This document shows positions 1 to 8,291 of a stretch of DNA of 14,304 bases, one piece after another. This DNA is from Terana coerulea (taxonomy: Eukaryota > Basidiomycota > Agaricomycetes > Polyporales > Phanerochaetaceae): the NCBI GenBank assembly GCA_024811115.1, contig JAKOGH010000308.1, positions 1 through 14,304 on the forward strand, in the 5' to 3' direction. Made by a program: the position numbers and the translations under genes. The notes below the pieces were generated by a model. It was not told the DNA's origin. It was given only the letters and a program-made list of their open reading frames with translations, and searched no databases. Position 1 is the stretch's first letter. Each line of letters begins with the position of its first letter.

Positions 1-1
1 G

Positions 2-103
2 AGCCTACCTTCAGTGAAGACGAGGAAAAAGGGTAGGACACTGGGTAAAGGAGCTGACGGGGAGGAAATTCTTGGGGACATTAAAGATATTATGAGTAGT
101 TAG
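2..103 (+). CDS. 3' end of an unrecognised coding region (partial, doubtful)
   Basis: An open frame enters from the left edge at base 2 and runs 33 codons to a TAG at 101-103. It is rich in charged residues: the start reads SLPSVKTRKKGRTLG and the end GEEILGDIKDIMSS. This could be the C-terminus of a gene or transposon ORF that lies mostly outside the window. No domain is visible in so short a piece. A tRNA-like sequence follows about 60 bases later and the CpG-poor block begins soon after, so a mobile-element origin is possible. Open frame and composition are the only support. Confidence 0.25.
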   Translation, partial: SLPSVKTRKKGRTLGKGADGEEILGDIKDIMSS

Positions 104-160
104 TGACCACTGTTGGCTTTAGTATAGAGATTGGATGCCACGCTGCACTGTTTTTTTTCC

Positions 161-240
161 GGAATGGCTCAGTGGGAAGAGTGGCGAGTTTAGACTATGG
201 GATTGTGCTTCTATGCACAAGTTCAATCCAGGATGCTGGC
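161..240 (+). repeat. Degenerate tRNA-like sequence with Pol III A and B boxes (possible tRNA-derived SINE head)
   Basis: An A-box-like TGGCTCAGTGG lies at 165-175 and a B-box-like GTTCAATCC at 221-229, about 56 bases apart, which is a normal internal Pol III promoter spacing. The D-stem can pair (GCTC with GAGT). A TGTGC/GCACA hairpin lies where a long variable arm would be, suggesting a type II (Leu/Ser-like) ancestor. The acceptor, anticodon and T stems do not pair well, so it is not a functional tRNA. A tRNA pseudogene or SINE head fits best; chance similarity cannot be excluded. Confidence 0.35.
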
Positions 241-849
241 ATATATATTGCTGTATTGCATACTAGATCTTCTTTCGCCCTCATCATAGCTGAGCTATGT
301 TAAGTATTTTCCGTACATAGTACACATGCCAAACATACGCTGAACATTTTTGCGTGTTCATTGGTAGTCCCGGCGCTTGTTCAATACAATTAGACGCCCT
401 TGATGAACGGCGCTTAGGGGTGCGCTGTCCAATGCAGATGTACTCAGATACATGGGTGCTATTTGTACATGCTGCATGCTCCCTTCAAGCTAACACTGTA
501 ACACAAGAAATCTGCTGTGCAATAACATAGCAGTCCAAATTTGACAAGAATTGTCCCTGCTTTATGGACACTTAAGGCTATCATTGCAAGGCTTCCTAAT
601 TTGGCATTTGATCACAAACCTAAACTCCAACTTCAACCATCACTACCGTTCTGCCCATGAGCCTCGCTGCAGACAACACTCTTCACATAGCTGCACAGAA
701 ATTCTTCAGAAAAGCGAAGCACACTCTTCATTTATACCACTGTGAATGGCATGAGTGTAGAGCAGTACTTAACTCGTGGGCAGCATTAGAAAGGGTGAGC
801 ACCATTAGTGATTTAAGCTCTGCATTACATTCTCCATGTGCTGTTGAAC

Positions 850-890
850 AGCTTAGCATACATGCTCTCATTGAGCATATATGCTAAGCT
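850..890. repeat. Strong hairpin, 11-bp perfect outer stem plus 6-bp inner stem
   Basis: AGCTTAGCATA at 850-860 is the exact reverse complement of TATGCTAAGCT at 880-890. After one mismatch (861/879), ATGCTC at 862-867 pairs with GAGCAT at 873-878, leaving a five-base loop. That is 17 pairs in an 18-step stem. It lies in the CpG-poor block and may be part of a mobile element. Confidence 0.8.
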
Positions 891-935
891 TGCTATTTGT
901 GTGCTATATTGATATGAGCACAACAATTGCCAATA

Positions 936-1096
936 TACAGAGATAAACTGCTCTTTGCACATTTTCACTCCTTGCACGTAGTCTGCATTGATGGTGGTAG
1001 ATTATAAATTCTCACCACCAAGCATTGCAAAGTGCCAATATTCTGGTGTGAGATGTGCATGGAGTAAGGATGGGCCAAGAGCAATTTATCTCTGTA
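936..1096. repeat. Imperfect foldback (long inverted repeat), MITE-like
   Basis: The 20 bases at 936-955 and 1077-1096 are reverse complements with one mismatch. Similarity continues inward for about 23 more positions with about seven mismatches. Near the centre, GGTGGT (993-998) faces ACCACC (1014-1019). The whole 160-bp stretch can therefore fold back on itself, with small indels. No clear target-site duplication was seen outside the arms. A degenerate miniature inverted-repeat element is the natural reading, but a single copy cannot establish it. Confidence 0.6.
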
Positions 1097-1437
1097 ACAC
1101 AATGTAGTGTTGCCTTCAGCACTACGACCAGCTGGCAATCAGGAGCTGGATTATAGAACTTAGCTGATGCACTTATCTGCTTCATGTTCTTGTGCACCTA
1201 ACTGTGCCATAGTTTCTTGACTACTGCTCAGTAACTGTGTTATCCTTCTATCAAATGACTTTGATGCTACATCCAATGCAGCAACCAGTTCCCAAATCCT
1301 TTAGGCTTCTTCTCTGGAATCGAACCCTTATTGTCCATAATATGCTAAGGCTATGGATTCCAGTCATATTTTGACTATAAGTACTCTATGTTTAAAGGCC
1401 TATAGAGACTTCACGCTATTTAAAGACTGCATAAATA

Positions 1438-1451
1438 GTGCATATATGCAC
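1438..1451. repeat. Perfect 14-bp palindrome GTGCATATATGCAC
   Basis: The sequence equals its own reverse complement. A further perfect 7-bp dyad (ATATGAC/GTCATAT, 7-base loop) lies at 1684-1704. Both are in the CpG-poor block, and no function is implied. Confidence 0.7.
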
Positions 1452-2090
1452 ATTTCTTTTACACCTTATTATATTTTAGGACTATTACTCATCTATATGT
1501 GGTTTTAGCATGCTTTGCAACATTGCAAATTCATGTACACTGGAGAAATACCCAATACAGTAAGCATCATTAGTTTGGTATTTTGTTCACATTGTTTCTA
1601 TTTAACTGGATTTTACTATAGCTGCCCATCTATATGTGCCTATGGAAACAGTGCAATGTGCACTTTCCCAGTGCTGCTAGTGCATATGACCACATTAGTC
1701 ATATACACTTGCTGGCTGTAGGAGTTTACTGTCCAGTAAATGGTATGCAATGAATTTAATTATCTAGAGAAATTACATTAAAATTCAACATATAGAATGT
1801 CATGAAACAGTCTCATGTCAAGAACTTCATGAGCATTTTCACCAGAAGCATGCATTGCACCCAACTTCACAAGACAACAGCCTTGGTTTCAGGGGCCTCT
1901 CCAGGACCAAGCAAGTCATCAAATTACCAGCAATACCCCTTACACTTGTATGGCCAGTTTTACCCAGAACCCAATACCCCCTTCCATCTATACCCCAGCA
2001 TTCACAACTATCATCTACTGCTCTCACGTTGCAGGTCAGCCCCATGCAAAGCTCCAAGAACTCATCAGAAGCCAGCAAGACCCAGTTGGA

Positions 2091-2522
2091 ATGAGGCTCT
2101 TGGGACGTTCTCACAGTCCAGAAACAGACATTGTGTTCAAGCCCTTACCCTCACGCCGGCGTCGTACAGAGCAAGCTCAGGATCACCACCCACCCATGCT
2201 TCTCACGAAGCTACACTACCCTCCAGATCTAGACGAGACCATCCAGCTCCTCGGGCAAGAGGAACACTCTCCCGAGGTAACACAAGCAGCACCACGCGAG
2301 GTAGTACCGGACGAGTCCACCGTACGTGGGGCACACTTATCCCATCCGTTCCATGGAAGCAGCGTGGGTAACTTGGCGACTCCTGAGATGCACGCGCCTG
2401 CGCCGCAACCACGTAATCCCCCTCTGAAGCTGGGTGGGTACAACGCGTTCACGAGGCGGTTCCGGGAGGCGGAGAAGAGCGGATTCGTAGACGGGATGGG
2501 ACAGCTTTATGACTTGGAGTAG
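2091..2522 (+). CDS. Unrecognised protein, about 143 aa (start uncertain)
   Basis: The frame is open from upstream of 2035 to the TAG ending at 2522. ATG 2091 is the first in-frame methionine after a good-looking splice acceptor (pyrimidine-rich tract then TTGCAG ending at 2034), so an upstream exon joined at 2035 is an alternative. The product is hydrophilic and Pro/Arg-rich, with a basic SRRRR stretch near residue 25, a Pro-rich middle, and a compact C-terminus (AFTRRFREAEKSGFVDGMGQ) that looks the most constrained. No signal peptide, membrane segment or known domain is visible. The gene starts where the CpG-poor block ends, so its promoter or 5' exons may lie in transposon-derived DNA. It converges with SURF1. 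Confidence 0.45.
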   Translation: MRLLGRSHSPETDIVFKPLPSRRRRTEQAQDHHPPMLLTKLHYPPDLDETIQLLGQEEHSPEVTQAAPREVVPDESTVRGAHLSHPFHGSSVGNLATPEMHAPAPQPRNPPLKLGGYNAFTRRFREAEKSGFVDGMGQLYDLE

Positions 2523-2916
2523 GTTCTTGATGATGGAGCTGTGTTGGCAATGTCATACTGGTTTGATAGCGCGGAATATGAGTTTATATTGCTCTCGTCA
2601 GGTTAGCATTAAATATCACAGGCTGATGCCTAGCTACACGGTACTCCCAAACCCCAGAACGTGAAAGAATGGTGCCCTCCGCGTCTTAGGCCTATAACAC
2701 TGTTGGTGCCTTACTGCGAGCCAATAGTGAGGTTACAGAGGATCCCCGCTGGCGGCACAGGTGTAACAAACCGTCGATCGGGAATCATGGTTGTGACTCT
2801 GGAATTCCTGCTGTTGAAGACCGCAATTCAGGTAGATATTCAGCGAGCAGCAGAGGGTACGCACCTGATGTCTTGCGCAGTCGAGAGGCGCGAATGGACA
2901 AATCAGTCTTGTCGCA
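2523..2916. other. Intergenic 3' region between convergent genes
   Basis: This stretch lies between the end of the unrecognised ORF and the SURF1 stop codon. The open frame on the + strand over 2661-2975 overlaps the last SURF1 exon and has no recognisable features, so I treat it as chance. It presumably holds both 3' UTRs. I see no RNA gene in it. Confidence 0.5.
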
Positions 2917-3976
2917 TTACCGCGGCAAGCGAGTTCTCACACGCCGCTGCTTCAGCAGTAGGCGAGCAAACATGATGGTTGTAAATGCAGACAGCGAATA
3001 CCTTGAGAATCGGTGAGCGACGAAGGTGGACGAAGTCGCAACAATTCAAAGCGGAACATACCACGTCACAACGTACGAAGCGTGTGAGTTCCGCACGTCT
3101 ACAGTTGGTGACCTCCCTACCGGGATCCCATGGGATACACGCGACGCAGCTTCTCCAGCGTGGCCCTCTGCACGATCATAAGTTGAAGGTTGACAAGGAC
3201 GTTATAACGCGTACCAAAAATTTCCTCCACATACACCGGCTGCACACTGGCCTTGTCGCCGCCAGCAAACTCGACCATAGTATCAATGTCAGCCCAGAAC
3301 CATTTACCCTCTTGAGGGATATTGTCCGGAGTGAAGCGGTTGCGAACATGCCCGGTTCGAAGCATTCCAAGGATTTCGACCTCGGCATCGTCCAAGAGAT
3401 ATTTGCCGCTGTTCACTTGGTCCTGTGATATAAATCCGCGATCAACCAGTACTGTCGTCCCGTCCGTGCGCATTAGAGGCTCGACGAGGTGGAGGCCATT
3501 CATGCCGTCATAAACGCGAGGACCCAAGAGGATGGCGTGGGCATGGTCCCATTTCCCTTTCATGAGGACCTTGCGATACGTGAAGTCTCCTAACGCAGCA
3601 ATACTTGTACAGAGTGGTCAACCACGCAGACGTCCAAGAAGAGGGACAGAAGCTTACTTTATGCGCCTAGGTAGGATAGAGGATCCCGCTGCAGCTTTTC
3701 CTGCAGCTCGTCAATTAAATTGATCTTCCACTTCAGCCGCTCAACTTGCCAAGTACCCAGAGCGAAGGTGAAGAAAGGCATAATTCCCAGGAGAACCATG
3801 GTGGGACTGAATAATGAGTCCTTCTTCGACTTGTACTGCGTGTGTCCCGGGTTAGCCGCGGTGGACTCGGCCCTCGCGCAGCCAACACGGCAGTTCAACG
3901 TAGGACGAGTCCATGTCCGCAGCCAGGTTCGTGTGCCAAGTTTTCGTCGGATGCCTAGAGTAAACAAAGAGGACAT
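2917..3976 (-). CDS. SHY1: SURF1/Shy1 family cytochrome c oxidase assembly protein (four exons, one apparent frame break)
   Basis: SURF1/Shy1 is an inner mitochondrial membrane protein needed for cytochrome c oxidase assembly, at the stage of Cox1 and heme handling (family knowledge). Exons on the minus strand are 3976-3658, 3603-3215, 3167-3062 and 3001-2917; introns are 54, 47 and 60 nt, with phases 2, 1 and 2 that match at each junction. The N-terminus is Arg-rich, as in a mitochondrial presequence. It is followed by the first membrane segment and the family signature LGTWQVERLKWK. Exon 2 gives the YRKV motif, a LLGPRVYDG segment and VLVDRGF. Exon 3 gives GIPVGRSPTVDVRNSHASYV and exon 4 WYSLSAFTTIMF, the second membrane segment. 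Exon 1 breaks frame at 3672-3673: the expected Leu-Pro-Arg-Arg segment reads in frame only if one base is missing. Introns 1 and 3 end in AAG, not the usual YAG. The family is certain; the frame break may be a sequence error. Confidence 0.9.
3672..3673 (-). other. Apparent one-base deletion in SURF1 exon 1
   Basis: Read literally, exon 1 runs ...RDPLSYLGA and stops. From 3671 onward the neighbouring frame reads PRRI up to a GTAAGC donor. With that frame the intron phase matches exon 2, giving RRINIAALGDFTYRKV, which fits the family. The lost base is most simply a C in the CC run of minus-strand TCCTACC. Confidence 0.7.
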
Positions 3977-4231
3977 TGCGGAATGTGGCGGTCCTGTGCA
4001 AGAGCCGCTTCGGAGCTCACACTGAGAGTCCCCTATTAGAGGCGCTTGCCGCAGGTTGCGCGCAGCTTACCTTACCCCTCCACCTCGAATACATACCCCA
4101 GGTCCCTAGTGGCCTCCAATCACCATGTCAGTGACTTCCAAACGACAGCTACACTGCGAATTGAACATCAGACAGGTTCAGCGGCGGGCGTACGCGACAG
4201 ACAGGGTGGCTTCGACATAGATGGCGAGGAG
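3977..4231. promoter_or_regulatory. Shared divergent promoter of SURF1 and SLA2
   Basis: About 255 bp separate the two start codons. A CCAAT pentamer lies at 4116-4120, about 140 bp upstream of the SURF1 ATG and reading ATTGG in its direction. In fungi CCAAT is bound by the HAP complex, which often controls respiratory genes; a role here is inference. No clear TATA box is seen. An upstream ATG at 4126 in good context (CACCATG) opens only a short frame ending in TAG near 4220, so it may be an upstream ORF for SLA2 or mark an unresolved first exon. Confidence 0.45.
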
Positions 4232-7200
4232 ATGCACTATCCGACTAGGCCGGTTGACAAGGACAAGGCGGAGGCGGAACTTGTTGTGAATATCAAGAAG
4301 GCAACCAACCCTGAAGAGTCTGCGCCCAAACAGAAGCATGTCCGGAGTACGTCTTGCTTAGCCCGCGGTCTCCAGCAGCATATTGACCTACGTATCCTTA
4401 GAATGTATCGTGTACACTTGGGATTATCACTCGTCAATATCATTCTGGACGGGCCTCCCGGGTACAGCCTATCTTAGCAGACGAAGTGCAGACCTTCAAA
4501 GCCCTTATAACTGTACATAAGGTGCTGCAAGAAGGTCACCCTGTGGTACGTCACCTGATGCTGTGAATCGCATGTCCAGCTCATAAGCGTGCTGCATGTT
4601 TTCTAGACAATTAAGGAGGCTCACGGGCAGACCGGCTGGCTGGAGACATGTGCTCGTACTGTAGGGCACGATAGCGCGCGAGGTATGTCTATTAAATCAC
4701 GTCACATTCTCGATCTCTAAGTTAAGGCGTCGTGGCGTAGGCTATGGCCCACTCATCAGGACGTATGTCCAGTTCATTCTTGCGAAGCTCAGATTTCATC
4801 GTCTGCGGCCTGAATTCAACGGTCTGTTTGAATACGAAGAATATGTCACGTTGAAGGGCATCGACGATCCGAATGAAGGGTTAGTTCGCCCCGCTTCAGC
4901 CTGTTACTGCACCCATGAATTTACGTTTCCAGCTATGAGACCATTTCAGACCTCATGAACCTTCAGGACCAGATCGACTCCTTCCAGAAGATGATATTTG
5001 CTCACTTCCGTCATTCCGCCAACAACGAATGCCGAATCTCTGCTCTTGTACCTTTGGTCAAAGAGAGCTGGGGCATATATCGCTTCATCACCAGCATGCT
5101 GCGGGCAATGCACCGAAGTCGGTTTACACTTCACTAGCTCTACGCCAATTGTCGCTCACTAATCGCCATTCAGGAACAAACGACGCAGAAGCTTTGGAAC
5201 CACTTCGTACCCGCTTTACTGCTCAACACTACAGCCTGCGAAAGTTCTATTACGAATGTTCCAACCTAAAGTACCTCACCAGTCTGATCAATGTCCCAAA
5301 GCTTGGCCAGGTATGTCCATAACCGAGTAATAGGCAACGATGCCGCTGACTAGGCTTCCAGGACCCACCGAATCTGCTGGATAATGGCCCCACCCCGGAT
5401 CTACCAGCACGACCCACAACAACTGCTCCGCCGGTCAAGACTCCGCCGCCAGCGACGCCGGCTCCGGATATTGCTGAACAAGCGCGCATGTTGAAGGAGT
5501 ACGAAGATCAGCAGAGATCCCTTCTCGCTGCTCGTGAAACGGAAGAACAGCAGCGCCGTGCGCAGGAGGATGCTCAGAGGCTGGAATTCGAGCGGAGGCA
5601 GGCTGAGCAAGCTGAGCGTGAGAGGTTGGCGCAGGAGCAGTTGCTGCAGCAGCAATTGATGCAGTATAATAACATCGCTGCCCAACAAGCCTCTCAGCAG
5701 ATGATGGAGCTCGAGCGGGAAATCCTCGCCATGCGAGGGCAGTACGAGCGGGATCAGCTCATGCTTGAGCAATACGACCGTGTGAGTGCGGACGCTATGC
5801 TAATACGTACTACACACTCACTCTTCATTGCAGAGGGTTAAAGCTCTTGAAGGCGAGCTTGGCAGTGTCACTGCGAATGTCAACTCTCAGATGATGTCCA
5901 AGGATGAACTCATCAAACAGCTCCAGGACCAGGTCACGCTTTGGCGCAACAAGTACGAGGCTCTTGCGAAGCTGTATAGTCAGCTTCGCACAGAGCACCT
6001 GGACATGTTGGCAAAGTTCAAGCAAATGCAGCTGAAGGCCAACTCTGCCCAAGAAGCCATTGACAGGATGGAGCGGATGGAGCGGGACCTGAAGGCGAAG
6101 AACTTGGAGCTCGCCGACATGATAAGAGAGCGCGATCGTGCCCGGTTCGACCTTGATCGTCAGAAGTCCAGCCACAAGGACGAACTCGACCGTGTGAGGC
6201 GCGAGCTCAACTTCGCCAACGAGAGGGCGGAGGATGCTTCTCGTTCGAAGAGCTCAGAGGTCTCCGGCGTGCTGTCCAAGTACAACCGCCAACTGACCGA
6301 ACTCGAGGACTCGCTAAGGGTGAGTATCTCCTTTTTTGCTCGAGACGCTGCCCAATCTGATTCGCACATAGTCCAAACAAATGCAGATCGACGACCTCCT
6401 TGCGAAGCTTGACAACACCCAGCTGGAGATTGACCGAGTACGTGATGAGAAGGATGCCGAAATTGCCGTTCTCCAGGAGGGAATGGACCAAACCCTTCAG
6501 CAGCTATCGGACTCGCAGCAGGCACGTCGCTTTTGACATACTGCTGCGGTGTGAAATGCTGATATATGCTCTCAGAACCAAGGCATTGTGGAGGAGACAA
6601 CCAACGCCCAAATCGATACCCTCATCCTCGACAACCGCAAGAAGCTCAACGCAATAATCGGTCTGTACTTCACAACGGATATCCTCTGACACATGATTGA
6701 CACTTGACGACTCCAGATTCAATATTACAGGCTTGCGTGCAGAAGGTTGACGAAGCCATCTATGAGCTCGAATCGCCTGCTCAGACAGGAAACCTCAACT
6801 CTACACCGGAGTACACTCTGTCGATGATTGAGAAGGCGGTAAACAATGCCACGGACTTCGCGACTGTCTTCAACCTCTACCTCGGTGGCGAAGTCGGCGG
6901 TGATCACGTCGACGTCATCAAAGGCGCAAACGAGTTTGCGCAGTCGCTCTCTGACGTTCTCATCAACTCCAAAGGCATCACTCGCCTTCTCAGCGACGAG
7001 AACTCCGAGAGGCTTGTCGCAGTTGCAAAGCAGGCTGGCGACATCGGTCTCCGAGGATTCCTCAACCTGCAATCGTACAAGCTCGACCTCCTGCCTCAGT
7101 CTTCCCAGCGCAAGGACGTCGCCATGCGGAACAATGCCGAGATTCGCTCCGCGCTCACCAGGCTGTCGGAGACTGTCGACAAGCTCGCGCCGAAGGGTGG

Positions 7201-7954
7201 CAAGGCGGGCGCGCTCGCGAAGACCAACGGCGATCTTGGCGACCTGGTCGAGCAGGAGATGTTGGGCGCCGCGCGGGCGATCGAGGAGGCGACCCAGCGC
7301 CTTCAGCAGCTCATGGCGCGCCCGCGCGACTCGTCGCGCTTCAGCGCGGTCGACATCCAGGTGCACGACTCGATCCTCGCCGCCGCGATGGCGATCACGA
7401 GCGCGATCGCGCGCCTCATCCAGGCCGCGACGGCGTCGCAGCAGGAGATCGTCGCGCAGGGCCGGGGCGCGAGCACGATGCAGCAGTTCTACAAGAAGAA
7501 CAACCGGTGGACGGAGGGCCTCATCTCCGCCGCGCGCGCGGTCGCGTTCGCGACGACGCTCCTCATCGAGAGCGCCGACGGCGTGCTCTCCGGCACGCAC
7601 TCGCTCGAGCAGCTCATCGTCGCCTCGAACGAGGTCGCGGCGGCGACCGCGCAGCTCGTCGCGGCGTCGCGCGTCAAGGCGAACCTGATGTCCAAGACGC
7701 AGGAGCGGCTCGAGCTCGCCGCGAAGGCCGTCACGGAGGCGTGCCGCGCGCTCGTCAAGCAGGTCAAGGCGATCTCGGCCAAGGAGGCGCTGGACGACGA
7801 CGTCGACTACCAGAACATGGCCACGCTCGAGTTCAAGAAACGCGAGATGGAGCAGCAGGTCGAGATCCTCCGGCTGGAGAAGGACCTGGGGGCGGCGAGG
7901 CACCGCTTGGGCGCGATGCGGCGCGCGGGCTACCACACGGAGGAAACAGACTAG
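4232..7954 (+). CDS. SLA2: Sla2/End4 (HIP1R family) endocytic adaptor, about 1,057 aa, 11 exons
   Basis: Sla2 links the clathrin coat and PI(4,5)P2 membrane to actin during endocytosis (family knowledge). Exons: 4232-4346, 4402-4545, 4607-4682, 4741-4879, 4933-5117, 5174-5310, 5362-5781, 5834-6319, 6372-6521, 6576-6660, 6717-7954; all intron phases match. An ANTH domain spans about residues 13-265, with NIKKATNPEESAPKQKHVR, IVYTWDYHSS, LITVHKVLQEGHPV, FEYEEYVTLKG and SMLRAMHR. A Pro/Thr linker follows (about 266-305), then a long Gln/Glu/Arg coiled coil (about 310-645) with AKLYSQLRTEHL. The C-terminal actin-binding I/LWEQ (THATCH) domain is at about 827-1040, with KKNNRWTEGLISAARA, LIVASNEVAAATAQLVAASR and EMEQQVEILRLE. 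Length fits the family (yeast 968 residues). The start at 4232 is the only in-frame ATG before the ANTH domain; an upstream exon is possible. Intron 9 is GC-AG. Exon 2 carries an apparent extra C near 4458. Exon 9 could also begin at 6387, which keeps the frame. Confidence 0.93.
4457..4459 (+). other. Apparent one-base insertion in SLA2 exon 2 (CCC run)
   Basis: Up to 4457 the frame reads IVYTWDYHSSISFWTGL, as expected for ANTH. From 4459 the next frame reads RVQPILADEVQTFKALITV, again as expected. Exactly one surplus C separates the two halves, and no intron fits in the gap. Without correction the frame stops at 4475-4477. Confidence 0.75.
6522..6575 (+). other. GC-AG intron in SLA2 (intron 9, 54 nt)
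   Basis: Exon 9 ends ...SDSQQ with CAG at 6519-6521 followed by GCACGT, and exon 10 begins after CTCAG at 6575 with NQGIVEETTNAQID. Only a GC donor at 6522 keeps phase 0; the nearby GT at 6526 would break the frame. GC-AG is the known minor class of U2 introns. Confidence 0.75.
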
Positions 7955-8291
7955 TTCTCAGTGTCGGCGGCGGCGGAAGGCTCTTACCGTATAATTCATT
8001 CTCGTCTGCTCGTGCTCGTCTCAGTAGTTATTACATGTATCATCGTATAGCATTGGAAATATGGAAACAAGGCACATTTTCACAAACATCTGGGCTCCAA
8101 TATGACCAATGATATCTACACAAGAGTGTGGGGGTGTGAGGGTAACGCCGAGCAAAACATACCGTGGAAGGAATTAGTAGCTGTGGGCAAGCACTATGGC
8201 ACAGAAAGGCCAGAAGAGTAATATGGTATCGTGAGGAAAGCAAAATAGAGAAATAACAGCAAATGAATAAAAACGATGGATAAGAAAGCTT
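7955..8291. other. Convergent 3' intergenic region
   Basis: This 337-bp, AT-richer stretch separates the stop codons of SLA2 and the Ser/Pro-rich gene, and presumably holds both 3' UTRs. An AATAAA-like word lies near 8265 on the + strand. No gene or RNA is visible. Confidence 0.6.

Larger units (their letters stand above)
421..2104. other. CpG-depleted, AT-rich, non-genic block (probable decayed transposon DNA)
   Basis: By eye, 421-1500 holds about nine CpG dinucleotides. From 1416 to 2026 there is none, and the next after the one at 2027 is near 2105. TpG and CpA are abundant (many TGCA, CATG and GCAT words). The stretch 1850-2030 is not AT-rich yet still lacks CpG, so base composition alone does not explain it. 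Loss of CpG by deamination of methylcytosine is established for silenced transposons in many Agaricomycetes; that it happened here is inference. No intact transposase, reverse transcriptase or LTR was recognised. Short dyads are frequent and are listed separately. All three forward frames are largely open over 1850-2090, which reflects C/A-rich composition. Confidence 0.6.

Noticed and set aside
161..240. A functional tRNA gene
   Set aside because: Acceptor, anticodon and T stems do not pair; only promoter-box similarity remains.
1802..2371. A 189-codon open frame overlapping the unrecognised ORF
   Set aside because: All three frames are open over 1850-2090 because of C/A-rich composition. 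The frame ending at 2522 has the more protein-like C-terminus.
2661..2975. A 104-codon + strand open frame
   Set aside because: It overlaps the last SURF1 exon on the other strand and has no recognisable features.
6846..7688. A 280-codon + strand open frame, almost all Ser/Arg/Ala
   Set aside because: This is an out-of-frame shadow of SLA2 in GC-rich sequence.
6725..7936. A 403-codon open frame antisense to the last SLA2 exon
   Set aside because: It is a by-product of C/G-ending codon bias in the I/LWEQ exon. The composition is extreme (Arg/Leu/Asp-rich) and the sense strand encodes a clear conserved domain.
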